The position numbers and the translations under genes were made by a program. Shown piece after piece: positions 18,472-26,629 of a stretch of DNA of 64,000 bases. Positions within the stretch are counted from its first letter, which is position 1. Every line of letters begins with the position of its first letter. The DNA is from Paracoccaceae bacterium (lineage in GTDB: Bacteria; Pseudomonadota; Alphaproteobacteria; Rhodobacterales; Rhodobacteraceae), in assembly GCA_013214575.1 (NCBI GenBank), contig JABSSD010000158.1, forward strand, positions 38,834-102,833. The letters are read 5' to 3'. The notes beneath the pieces are model-generated. The model worked only from the letters and a program-made list of their open reading frames with translations, did not search any database and was not told where the DNA came from.

Positions 18472-20274
18472 ATGAGCCTGCTTACGGTGCAAGATCTCAG
18501 CGTCGATTTCACCACTGCGGACGGCCCGGTCAAGGCCGTCACTGGCATCAACTTTGACATCCAGCCGGGCGAATGTCTGGGCATTGTCGGTGAAAGCGGC
18601 TCTGGCAAAAGCCAGACCTTTATGGCGGCAATGGGGCTACTGCCCGCCAATGGGCGCGCCTCGGGCTCGGTCCGGCTGAACGGCAGTGAGATCCTTAATC
18701 TGGCGACGCCCGAGCTGAATAAGATCCGCGGCAGCGATGTCGGGATGATTTTTCAGGACCCGCTGACCGCGCTCACCCCGCATCTGCGGATCGGTGAGCA
18801 GATGCGCGAAGTGTTGCAGGTCCACAAGGGGGTGGTGGGCAGGCAGGCCCGCCGCCTCTGTCTGGACTGGCTTGATCGGGTGCAGATGCCGGTGGCGGCG
18901 CGCAGGCTGGAGCAGTTCCCCCATGAGCTGTCAGGCGGCATGCGCCAGCGGGTGATGATCGCCATGTCGATGCTGTGCAATCCCCGGCTGTTGATTGCCG
19001 ATGAGCCAACAACGGCGCTGGATGTCACGGTGCAGGCAGAGATCCTTGACCTGATGGCCGAGTTGCAAAAAGAGCAGGGCACCGCCATTGCGCTGATCAC
19101 CCATGACATGGGCGTGGTCGCCCGCATGTGTGACCGCATACAGGTGATGCGTCAGGGCGGCTTTGTTGAAAACGGCACCGCAACCGAGATCTTTCACAGC
19201 CCAAAACACGCCTATACGCAGGCCCTGCTCAAGGCGATGCCGCGCATCGATGCGGCAGATGCACCGCAGCTGTTCGAAACCCAGGCCCGGCCGATCCTGC
19301 GGGTTGATGACGTAAAAGTGCATTTCCAGATGAAAATGTCCGGCGGGTTGTTTGGCCACTGGGTGCCGCTCAAGGCGGTGGATGGTGTCAGTTTTGAAGT
19401 CCGGCAAGGCGAAACACTGGGGGTGGTGGGCGAAAGCGGCTGTGGCAAATCCACCCTGGCCCGCGCGGTTCTGCAACTGATCGAACCCACCGGTGGCGGC
19501 GTCAGCTGGCTGGGGCAGCCCATTGTGGGGCTGAAACGGGCGGAGCTGAATAAATACCGCAAAGACCTGCAAATTGTGTTTCAGGACCCTCTGGCCAGCC
19601 TCGACCCGCGCATGACCATTTCGGCCTCGATCGCCGAACCCTTGCTGACCTATCGTCCGGATCTGACCCGCCGCGAGCGCAAGATGACGGTGGCTGATAT
19701 GATGGAGCGGGTGGGGCTGGACCGGACCCTGTTCAACCGCTACCCGCACGAGCTGTCCGGCGGCCAGAACCAAAGGGTTGGCATTGCCCGGGCGATGATC
19801 AACCGGCCCAAGCTGATCATCTGTGACGAGGCGGTCTCGGCGCTGGATGTCTCCATTCAGGCGCAGATCATCGGGCTGCTGCGGCAACTGCAGGCCGAAT
19901 TCGGCTTGGCGCTGATCTTCATCAGCCACGACCTGTCGGTGGTGCGGGCGATCTCAAACCGGATCATGGTGCTCTATCTGGGCCGGGTGGTTGAGCTGGC
20001 CGACGGCGAGACCATTTGCGCCCATCCGCAACACCCTTACACGCAATCGCTTATCTCTGCGGTGCCGGTTCCTGATCCTGACATTGAGCGAAGCAGGTGC
20101 CGGATCAAGCTGCCGGGAGAGCTGGCTTCGCCGCTGGACCCCCGCGCGGCGCTGCGATTCCTGCCCAGTCGACTGGCTGCCGGAGAAACCAATTACCTGC
20201 CGAAACTGATCCAGTTTGCGCCAGATCACTATGTCGCCGAGCATGATCCGCTTGAGCTGATCCTGGAGGGCTGA
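18472..20274 (+). CDS. oppDF: Oligopeptide ABC transporter, fused ATPases OppD and OppF
   Basis: A 600-residue fusion of two ABC ATPases. Domain 1 has Walker A GESGSGKS (40-47), signature LSGGM (153-157) and Walker B LLIADE (173-178). Domain 2, from about residue 275, has GESGCGKST (320-328), LSGGQ (428-432) and LIICDE (448-453), followed by the C-terminal oligopeptide-type extension with the HPYTQ and PLDP segments. Each domain carries such an extension. Both catalytic sites look intact. Separate oppD and oppF genes are common, but fused forms are frequent in alphaproteobacteria. Confidence 0.94.
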   Translation: MSLLTVQDLSVDFTTADGPVKAVTGINFDIQPGECLGIVGESGSGKSQTFMAAMGLLPANGRASGSVRLNGSEILNLATPELNKIRGSDVGMIFQDPLTALTPHLRIGEQMREVLQVHKGVVGRQARRLCLDWLDRVQMPVAARRLEQFPHELSGGMRQRVMIAMSMLCNPRLLIADEPTTALDVTVQAEILDLMAELQKEQGTAIALITHDMGVVARMCDRIQVMRQGGFVENGTATEIFHSPKHAYTQALLKAMPRIDAADAPQLFETQARPILRVDDVKVHFQMKMSGGLFGHWVPLKAVDGVSFEVRQGETLGVVGESGCGKSTLARAVLQLIEPTGGGVSWLGQPIVGLKRAELNKYRKDLQIVFQDPLASLDPRMTISASIAEPLLTYRPDLTRRERKMTVADMMERVGLDRTLFNRYPHELSGGQNQRVGIARAMINRPKLIICDEAVSALDVSIQAQIIGLLRQLQAEFGLALIFISHDLSVVRAISNRIMVLYLGRVVELADGETICAHPQHPYTQSLISAVPVPDPDIERSRCRIKLPGELASPLDPRAALRFLPSRLAAGETNYLPKLIQFAPDHYVAEHDPLELILEG

Positions 20275-20277
20275 GCG

Positions 20278-20487
20278 ATGCCTTGCCTGACCTGCGGCCC
20301 GACGCCGCGGGTAAAAATTCCTAAACAGATAGATCCGAAAGTGATTGCCATGTTATGTATCCCACATCCAGACCGCTCCGCCTGCGGCATCTTCACGGTG
20401 CCCCTGCGCCTCTCTGGCGGCTCCATTGGGAACGTTGCAATCCCAAGTCAGCTTTGTATTAATGACCCAAAAAGGGCCTGTGCGTGA
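20278..20487 (+). CDS. Possible small open reading frame, unknown
   Basis: A 69-codon frame starts 3 bases after oppDF and overlaps the GTG start of the next gene by 4 bases, an arrangement like translational coupling. It contains five cysteines but no recognisable domain, no clear ribosome binding site, and its composition differs from neighbouring genes. It may simply be an open stretch in the 209-base gap. Confidence 0.2.
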   Translation: MPCLTCGPTPRVKIPKQIDPKVIAMLCIPHPDRSACGIFTVPLRLSGGSIGNVAIPSQLCINDPKRACA

Positions 20488-21188
20488 CTGATACTCTGTT
20501 CCAATTGCCTGCCATCCCGGTGGTTCCCGTCCTCAACGAGGCCGCGGGATATCCTGTTGGGCGTATCTTCTGTGTGGGGCGAAACTATGCTGCCCATGCC
20601 GCCGAAATGGGTGTCGAAGTGGACCGCGAGGCGCCATTCTATTTCACCAAATCGCCTGCAAATATGGTGCTGAGCGGGGCGCAGGTGCCCTATCCGCCGG
20701 GCACTGACAATTTTCACTACGAGATGGAACTGGCAATGGCGATTGGGGCGCCGCTGTTTCAGGCCTCGGCTGAGCAGGCCCGCGCGGCGATCTATGGCTT
20801 TGGCTGCGCGCTGGACATGACCCGGCGCGACCTGCAGATCCGCGAGCGCAACAAGCAGCGCCCCTGGAGCCTGGGCAAGGACGTGGAAAATGGCACCGTT
20901 CTGGCACCTTTGACCCGTGCCTCAGACTGGACCGCCACTGCCGAGCGGCGCATTCATCTCACTGTGAACGGCGAGACGCGTCAGGATGCCACATTGGCCG
21001 AGCTGATTTGGTCGCTAGAGGAAATCCTGTGCCACCTGTCGCAATTCTATCACCTGCGGCCCGGTGACGTGATCCTGACCGGCACACCTGCGGGGGTTGG
21101 CCCTGTTGTGGCCGGCGATGTGATCGAAGGCGGCATTGATGGGCTTTTGCCCATTTTTATGGCAGTTAAGGGCGACGGTGACACTTGA
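20484..21188 (+). CDS. Fumarylacetoacetate hydrolase family protein, fumarylpyruvate hydrolase-like
   Basis: Starts with GTG at 20484 after AAGGG. The 234 residues carry the FAH fold with metal-binding acidic residues in NFHYEMELAMAIG and ALDMTRRDLQIRE. FCVGRNYAAHAAEMG near the N-terminus and the TRRDLQ segment resemble hydrolases of fumarylpyruvate or acylpyruvates from the gentisate route. No gentisate dioxygenase is visible nearby, so the substrate is an inference. It precedes the TRAP and benzoate genes on the same strand. Confidence 0.85.
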   Translation: MTDTLFQLPAIPVVPVLNEAAGYPVGRIFCVGRNYAAHAAEMGVEVDREAPFYFTKSPANMVLSGAQVPYPPGTDNFHYEMELAMAIGAPLFQASAEQARAAIYGFGCALDMTRRDLQIRERNKQRPWSLGKDVENGTVLAPLTRASDWTATAERRIHLTVNGETRQDATLAELIWSLEEILCHLSQFYHLRPGDVILTGTPAGVGPVVAGDVIEGGIDGLLPIFMAVKGDGDT

Positions 21189-21374
21189 AATACCCGCAAT
21201 TCCAGCCGCAGGGCGCAGCCCATTGATGAGTCAAATATGCACATCCACTGTTGATGGTTACAAACTCACCTAATAGCAAACGCCCAACCGGTTTGAATAT
21301 CGTATTGAGACTGGCAGCCCCCAATGAGGAAAAAGGGGGCCGCTGAAAAACTGAGGAAGACACAAGAAGATTGA

Positions 21375-21388
21375 TGCACTATATTGCA
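21375..21388 (+). promoter_or_regulatory. BoxR-type operator 1 before the TRAP operon
   Basis: TGCA-CTATAT-TGCA, two TGCA tetramers separated by six bases with TAT at the shared position. It lies 57 bases before dctP. BoxR operators described in Azoarcus contain TGCA within inverted repeats. Confidence 0.6.
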
Positions 21389-21403
21389 AACTTCAAAAAT
21401 GAA

Positions 21404-21417
21404 GGCATTATAGTGCG
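21404..21417 (+). promoter_or_regulatory. BoxR-type operator 2 before the TRAP operon
   Basis: GGCA-TTATAG-TGCG, the same architecture with one mismatch in each half. It is centred 29 bases after operator 1 and 34 bases before dctP. Confidence 0.5.
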
Positions 21418-21444
21418 AAACTATGGTCCTAAGGGAGGAATCAC

Positions 21445-22479
21445 ATGACCACTCGGAGAAAGCTACTCGGCGCCTTTGGTGTCGCAGCTATCGCAGCGCT
21501 TAGCGCGACATCGGTAATGGCGCAGGAAGTTACCCTGAAGCTACACCAGTTTCTGCCAGCACAGGCAAATGTGCCAAAACTGATCCTGGATGTCTGGGCG
21601 GACAAGATCGAAGAGGCCTCTGAGGGCCGCATCAAGATCGACCGTTATCCGTCGATGCAGCTGGGTGGCAAGCCACCAGAGCTGATGGACCAGGCCATTG
21701 ATGGCGTTGCAGACATCGTCTGGACTGTGGTCGGCTATACGCCGGGCCGCTATCCTTCGACCGAAGTGTTTGAGCTGCCCTTCATGATGACCAATGCCCG
21801 TGCGGTATCGCGCGCCTATTGGGAAATGTTCGAAACCCATATGAAGGACACCGAGTTCAAGGATCTGAAAATCCTCGGCACTTGGGTTCACGGCCCCGGC
21901 ATGATCCACACGTCCGAGCCGGTGGAAACACCTGATGACCTGCGCGGCATGAAGATCCGTGGCGGCTCACGCTCGGTCAACTCGCTGCTGACCGAACTGG
22001 GTGCAACCCCGGTTGGTATGCCAGTTCCGGCTGTGCCCGAAGGCCTGTCCAAAGGCGTGATCGACGGCACCACCATCCCGTGGGAAGTCACCGCAGCGCT
22101 GAAAGTTCCAGAGCTGGTCACCAACCACACCGAGTTCACCGGCAAGGCGCTGTATACGCTGACCTTCGTTCTGGCGATGAACAAACCCAAGTTCGACAGC
22201 CTGCCGGCTGACCTGCAGCAGATCATCGACGATAATTCCGGTCTGGAGTTCTCGGTGTTTGCTGGTGGTACTCAGGAAGATGCCGATGGTCCATCGCGCG
22301 AAATGGCGCTGGATATGGGCAACAATGTCATCACTCTGGACGCCGAGCAAACTGCCGTATGGCGTGAGCGCGCCCAGCCGATCTATGACAATTGGCTGGC
22401 GGACATGAGCGAAAAAGGCATCGACGGTCAGGCACTGCTCGACGAAGCCACCATGCTGATCGAGAAATACTCGAAGTAA
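21445..22479 (+). CDS. dctP: TRAP transporter, periplasmic binding protein DctP
   Basis: GGGAGG precedes the ATG. The 344-residue protein has a signal peptide (MTTRRKLLGAFGVAAIAALS, with an Ala-x-Ala cleavage before QEV) and the DctP fold: DVWADKIEEASEGRIKIDRY, the FELPFMM segment, LRGMKIRGGSRSVN with the conserved Arg that binds a substrate carboxylate, and GVIDGTTIPWE. TRAP binding proteins deliver organic acids; the position beside benzoate-CoA ligase and shared operators suggest an aromatic acid, which is inference. Confidence 0.93.
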   Translation: MTTRRKLLGAFGVAAIAALSATSVMAQEVTLKLHQFLPAQANVPKLILDVWADKIEEASEGRIKIDRYPSMQLGGKPPELMDQAIDGVADIVWTVVGYTPGRYPSTEVFELPFMMTNARAVSRAYWEMFETHMKDTEFKDLKILGTWVHGPGMIHTSEPVETPDDLRGMKIRGGSRSVNSLLTELGATPVGMPVPAVPEGLSKGVIDGTTIPWEVTAALKVPELVTNHTEFTGKALYTLTFVLAMNKPKFDSLPADLQQIIDDNSGLEFSVFAGGTQEDADGPSREMALDMGNNVITLDAEQTAVWRERAQPIYDNWLADMSEKGIDGQALLDEATMLIEKYSK

Positions 22480-22496
22480 GTCTGGTATAGACTAAG

Positions 22497-22525
22497 GGGC
22501 CGCAGCGAACACTTTGCTGCGGCCC
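22497..22525 (+). terminator. Attenuator-like hairpin between dctP and dctQ
   Basis: GGGCCGCAGC (22497-22506) and GCTGCGGCCC (22516-22525) form a perfect 10-bp stem with a 9-base loop, 18 bases after the dctP stop and followed by TATTT. It probably gives partial termination and protects the dctP message, so the binding protein exceeds the membrane subunits. Confidence 0.75.
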
Positions 22526-22558
22526 TATTTGTGACGCGAAAGGGATGGGTGCGTACCT

Positions 22559-23143
22559 ATGCACAAGCACATGTTAAAACTGGCCAGATTTATGGCTGCC
22601 GCTGGTGGGCTTGTCCTGACCCTGCTGATCTTGCTTACCTGCCTGTCGATTTCCGGCCGCCTGCTGAATGGCTTCTTTCACGGCGACCTGATGGGCAGCG
22701 TTGCGCCGGACTTTGCGGAATGGATGATCGCCATTGGCGTCGGACCCATCAACGGCGATTTCGAACTGGTCGAGGCCGGGGTGGCCTTTGCCATCTTTTC
22801 TTTTCTGCCGCTGTGCCAGATCACCTCTGGGCATGCCTCGGTTGATATTCTTGTCGATACGTTCCCGAGGCGAGTGAACAGCTTTTTGCGCATGGTGACC
22901 GAGATAGTGTTTGCAGCGGTGCTGGTTCTGATCGCCTGGCGGCTGGCGGCGGGAATGGTCAGCAAGCTGTACAATGGGGAAACCTCGTTTCTGCTGCAAT
23001 TTCCGATTTGGTGGGCCTATGCCGCCAGTCTGGTTGCTGCCGTGGTGGCTGCCATCGTCGGCGTTTACATGGGTGCCGTGCGCACCATCGAATTTCTTAC
23101 CGGTCGGATCCTGGTCTGGGACGGCGTGGAGACTGAACAGTGA
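22559..23143 (+). CDS. dctQ: TRAP transporter, small membrane subunit DctQ
   Basis: A 194-residue membrane protein with four hydrophobic helices, starting MHKHMLKLARFMAAAGG. The middle helices contain FLPLCQITSGHASVDILVDT, and a Trp-rich stretch (FPIWWAYAAS) lies before the last helix, as in DctQ proteins. It joins DctM in the inner membrane. It overlaps dctM by 4 bases (GTGA). Confidence 0.9.
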   Translation: MHKHMLKLARFMAAAGGLVLTLLILLTCLSISGRLLNGFFHGDLMGSVAPDFAEWMIAIGVGPINGDFELVEAGVAFAIFSFLPLCQITSGHASVDILVDTFPRRVNSFLRMVTEIVFAAVLVLIAWRLAAGMVSKLYNGETSFLLQFPIWWAYAASLVAAVVAAIVGVYMGAVRTIEFLTGRILVWDGVETEQ

Positions 23144-24645
23144 CTGCTCTTGAAATCGGAATTGCCTCTTTCCCGCTCCTGATGGTGCTGATCTTTCTGC
23201 GGGTGCCTATTGGCCTGTCGATGTTCCTGGTTGGCCTGGGCGGACTGATGATCGTCACCGACGGCACCCTGGTGGCCTTTGGACGGCTGAAAAACGAAAC
23301 CTATTCGACCTTTTCCTCCTATTCGCTGACCATCGTGCCGATGTTCCTGCTGATGGGCCATTTTGCCACGCTGGGCGGCATGTCCAGCGCGTTGTTCAAA
23401 GCCGCCGAAGGCTTTCTTGGCCATCGCAAGGGCGGTGTTGCCATGGCGGCGATTGGTGCCTGTGCCGGCTTTGGCGCGATCTGCGGCAGCTCACTGGCCA
23501 CCGCGGCCACCATGGGTCGGGTCGCCCTGCCCGAGCTGAAACAATACGGTTATGCCGGCGGGTTCTCGGCGGCCACACTGGCGGCTGGCGGCACCCTTGG
23601 CATCCTGATCCCGCCCTCGGTGGTGCTGGTGATCTATGCCATCCTGACCGAACAGAATATCGCCAAGCTGTTCCTCGCGGCCTTTATCCCGGGCATCTTG
23701 GCGGCGCTCGGCTATGTGGTTGTCATTTCGATCTATGTGCGGCTGTATCCTGAATCGGCCGGCACCCGTCCGGCCATACCCTGGGCCGAGCGCTTTGCCG
23801 CGCTGTTCCGGGTCTGGCCAGTGCTGATGGTGTTTGGCGTGGTGGTTGGTGGTATTTATCTGGGTTGGTTCACCCCAACCGAAGGTGCTGCCGTCGGCGC
23901 CTTTGGCACCGGGATGATCGCCTGGCTGAATGGGGGGTTGGACCGGGCCAGCCTGACCGACAGCTTCATGGTGACAGCACGCTCCACCGCGATGATCTTT
24001 TTCATCGTGCTTGGGGCCGGCTTCTACAATGGCTTTCTGGCGCTGACCAAAGTGCCGCAGGAACTGGCTGATTTTGTCGTCAGCCAGGGGTTTAGCCCGT
24101 GGATGGTGCTGACGCTGATTCTGGTGTTCTACCTGCTGTTTGGCTGCCTGATGGACAGTCTCAGCATGATTCTGCTGACCATTCCGATCTTCTTCCCAGT
24201 GATTTCGGCGATGGATTTCGGCCTGGTCTCGCTGCCCGCAATGCAGGCCAGCGCCGCGATGGAGGTGCTCAATATCGGGGTGCCGGATGGTATGGGGGCC
24301 GGGATGCTTGCCTCGATACAAGAGGCCATTGCCAGCGGTATGGAACTGACCCGCGAGCAGATGAAAGAGCTGGGCATTCGCGCCACCCAGGGCATGGCCG
24401 ACCGGGTTGAGGCAGAATATGTCGCCATCTGGTTTGGTATCCTGGTGCTGATCGTGGTCGAGGTTGGCCTGATCACTCCACCGGTGGGGATGAACCTATT
24501 CATCATCAATGCGATGGACCGCAAAACCAAGATGATCGACACCTACAAGGCGGTGATGTTCTTTGTCGCTTCGGATCTTGTCCGGGTGATCCTTCTGGTG
24601 CTGTTCCCGACCATAACCCTGTTGCCGCTGATGCTGCTGTACTGA
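23140..24645 (+). CDS. dctM: TRAP transporter, large membrane subunit DctM
   Basis: The start is GTG at 23140, overlapping dctQ. The 501-residue protein has about 12 helices and family hallmarks: MVLIFLRVPIGLSMFLVG, FGAICGSSLATAATMG, GGTLGILIPPSV, and ITPPVGMNLFIIN near the C-terminus. It is the ion-coupled carrier of the TRAP system. An insert near residues 375-425 (VLNIGVPDGMGAGMLASIQE onward) is longer than in many DctM proteins. Confidence 0.94.
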   Translation: MTALEIGIASFPLLMVLIFLRVPIGLSMFLVGLGGLMIVTDGTLVAFGRLKNETYSTFSSYSLTIVPMFLLMGHFATLGGMSSALFKAAEGFLGHRKGGVAMAAIGACAGFGAICGSSLATAATMGRVALPELKQYGYAGGFSAATLAAGGTLGILIPPSVVLVIYAILTEQNIAKLFLAAFIPGILAALGYVVVISIYVRLYPESAGTRPAIPWAERFAALFRVWPVLMVFGVVVGGIYLGWFTPTEGAAVGAFGTGMIAWLNGGLDRASLTDSFMVTARSTAMIFFIVLGAGFYNGFLALTKVPQELADFVVSQGFSPWMVLTLILVFYLLFGCLMDSLSMILLTIPIFFPVISAMDFGLVSLPAMQASAAMEVLNIGVPDGMGAGMLASIQEAIASGMELTREQMKELGIRATQGMADRVEAEYVAIWFGILVLIVVEVGLITPPVGMNLFIINAMDRKTKMIDTYKAVMFFVASDLVRVILLVLFPTITLLPLMLLY

Positions 24646-24707
24646 TCATTTTCTCAACCCTCACCACGCGTCCTGTGGCGGCTTGGTGAGGCGCATCCTG
24701 GCTCTGT

Positions 24708-24744
24708 ATTCTCCCCCCGTAGCAACCCTGCTATGGGGGGAATT
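24708..24744 (+). terminator. Terminator after the TRAP operon
   Basis: CCCCCCGTAGCA (24713-24724) pairs with TGCTATGGGGGG (24729-24740) through 12 bp with one G-T pair and a 4-base loop; flanking ATTC/GAAT extend it. It lies 68 bases after dctM and isolates the box operon. No long T run follows. Confidence 0.75.
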
Positions 24745-24811
24745 TGCATGCACCAGACAGATTTCACCGGGCTGTTGTCACCCGTGGGCTGCCTGCTGAA
24801 ATCGCAATTGT

Positions 24812-24825
24812 TGCATTATTATGCA
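24812..24825 (+). promoter_or_regulatory. BoxR-type operator before benzoate-CoA ligase
   Basis: TGCA-TTATTA-TGCA, a perfect two-tetramer site inside the longer dyad TTGTTGCAT...ATGCACAACAA. Further single TGCA tetramers follow at 24845 and 24864. Confidence 0.65.
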
Positions 24826-24952
24826 CAACAAATGCGCAATATGTTGCATAGTCAAAATTCTGGTGCATTATGACAGTCTACCAAGGCTCAACATCGCGGA
24901 GGGCCTGGGGGTGTGGACCGCTTGATCTGGCCCCCATGCGAGGAGAACCAGA

Positions 24953-26491
24953 ATGACCGCCAGCGCCAATGCAGCCAGCTACTTTGTTGATCGTCACAGC
25001 ACCGAACGGCCGGATAAAATCGCCTTTCGGGAGGCGGCAGGGAAAAAGCGCAGTCTCAGCTATGGCCAGTTGGCCAGCGACAGCAGTCAGGTTGCCGGGG
25101 CACTGGTCCGCGCCGGGATTGCCCGCGAAAGCCGCATTGCAATGCTGGTGCTGGATCAGATCGAATTTCCCCAGATCTTTTGGGGCGCACTTAAGGCCGG
25201 CGTTATCCCGGTGCCGCTGAACACCCTGCTCAGCACTTCGGTCTATGAAACCATCCTGCGCGACAGCCGTGCCACCGCCCTGTTTGTCAGTGCCGAAGTC
25301 TGGCCGGTGGTCAAACAGGCGGCTCTGGCGGCGCCGGACTTGCAGCAGATCGTGGTGATCGGCGATGAAACCCCCGAGGGCACCATCGGGCTCAATGATT
25401 TCCTCGCTGGGGCCAAGCCGCAACATGCGGTGGCCTGCTCGGCGGATGAGGAGGCGTTCTGGCTCTACTCCTCGGGCTCAACCGGCCTGCCGAAAGGCGT
25501 GCGCCACGTGCATGGTGCGCTGCGCGCCACCGCCGAAACCTATGGCGCTCAGGTGCTGAAGATCACCGAACAGGACGTGGTCTATTCGGTGGCGAAACTG
25601 TTCTTTGCCTATGGCATGGGCAACGCGATGAGCCTGCCGATGGCAGTCGGCGCGACGGCGGTTCTGTTCAGCGGTCGCCCGACACCTGATGTGGTGGTGG
25701 AGATTCTCGAAGCAGAAAAGCCAACGATATTCTGCGGCGTGCCAACGCTTTATGCGGCGACACTGGCCCGGTTAGAGAGCGCGAAAAAACCCGAGGTGCC
25801 GCTGCGCTGCTGCATTTCCGCCGGCGAGGCGCTGCCCGAGGATATTGGCCGCAAATGGAAAGCTATCTGGGGCGTTGATATCCTGGACGGCGTCGGCTCC
25901 ACCGAAATGCTGCATATCTTTCTCTCCAACGGCGCTGACGATGTGGTTTACGGAACCTCGGGTGTTGCGGTGCCCGGCTATCAGCTGCGGCTGGTGGACG
26001 AAGCCGGGGATGAGGTGGCGCAGGGCGAGATCGGCGAACTTCTGGTCTGCGGAGATTCGGCGGCAGATGGCTATTGGAACCAGCGCCACAAGAACCGGGC
26101 GACCTTTGAGGGCAAATGGACGCGCACCGGCGACAAATACCAACGCGACCCGCAGGGACGCTATATCTACTGTGGCCGCACCGATGACATGTTCAAGGTT
26201 TCGGGCATCTGGTTGTCGCCGTTTGAAGTCGAGCAGGCGCTGGTCTCCCATCCGGCGGTGCTGGAAGTGGCGGTGGTTTCGGCCCGCGACGATGCAGGTC
26301 TGGAAAAACCCAAAGCCTATATCGTGCTGAAAGAAGGCAGCGGCAGCCCGGAGCTGGCAGCCGAGTTGAAGGCCTTTGTCAAAGACAAGATTGGCAAATG
26401 GAAATATCCGCGCTGGATCGAATTTGCCGAAGACCTGCCAAAGACTGCAACCGGCAAGATTCAACGGTTCAAACTGCGTCAAGAAATGTAA
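24953..26491 (+). CDS. bclA: Benzoate-CoA ligase
   Basis: The 512-residue adenylate-forming enzyme makes benzoyl-CoA from benzoate, ATP and CoA, the first step of the box pathway. The AMP-binding P-loop is YSSGSTGLPKG at residues 172-182, GVGSTEMLHIF carries the A5 motif, TRTGDKYQRD the A7 motif, and PKTATGKIQR the C-terminal catalytic Lys. The length and the ES-lacking IFLSNGADDV segment fit the benzoate/4-hydroxybenzoate-CoA ligase group; related aromatic acids could also be substrates. It opens the operon bclA-boxC-boxB-orf-boxA-thioesterase. Confidence 0.93.
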   Translation: MTASANAASYFVDRHSTERPDKIAFREAAGKKRSLSYGQLASDSSQVAGALVRAGIARESRIAMLVLDQIEFPQIFWGALKAGVIPVPLNTLLSTSVYETILRDSRATALFVSAEVWPVVKQAALAAPDLQQIVVIGDETPEGTIGLNDFLAGAKPQHAVACSADEEAFWLYSSGSTGLPKGVRHVHGALRATAETYGAQVLKITEQDVVYSVAKLFFAYGMGNAMSLPMAVGATAVLFSGRPTPDVVVEILEAEKPTIFCGVPTLYAATLARLESAKKPEVPLRCCISAGEALPEDIGRKWKAIWGVDILDGVGSTEMLHIFLSNGADDVVYGTSGVAVPGYQLRLVDEAGDEVAQGEIGELLVCGDSAADGYWNQRHKNRATFEGKWTRTGDKYQRDPQGRYIYCGRTDDMFKVSGIWLSPFEVEQALVSHPAVLEVAVVSARDDAGLEKPKAYIVLKEGSGSPELAAELKAFVKDKIGKWKYPRWIEFAEDLPKTATGKIQRFKLRQEM

Positions 26492-26493
26492 TA

Positions 26494-26507
26494 TGCATTA
26501 TAATGCA
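26494..26507 (+). promoter_or_regulatory. BoxR-type operator between ligase and boxC (a)
   Basis: TGCA-TTATAA-TGCA, a perfect site beginning 3 bases after the ligase stop codon. Its spacer has the shared TAT. Confidence 0.65.
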
Positions 26508-26546
26508 CAAAAGCCCCGCTTGAAACTGGAAGATCAGGCATTTATC

Positions 26547-26560
26547 GGCATTATTGTGCA
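26547..26560 (+). promoter_or_regulatory. BoxR-type operator between ligase and boxC (b)
   Basis: GGCA-TTATTG-TGCA, one mismatch in the first tetramer, 70 bases before boxC. With site (a) it suggests a second regulated promoter inside the gap of 138 bases. Confidence 0.55.
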
Positions 26561-26629
26561 TAACATGCTTTACCCGGAGCGGTTTGCTGCGCTATGCTGC
26601 ATCACAAGGCAGACTCAGGAGTGCGCGCG

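Larger units (their letters stand above)
24646..24952 (+). promoter_or_regulatory. Terminator-promoter-operator region upstream of benzoate-CoA ligase
   Basis: These 307 bases hold the TRAP terminator, then an AT-rich block at 24800-24875 with repeated TGCA/TGCG tetramers (24812, 24822, 24833, 24845, 24864), and GGAG before the ligase start. It is the likely promoter of the box operon. No gene is seen. Confidence 0.7.
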
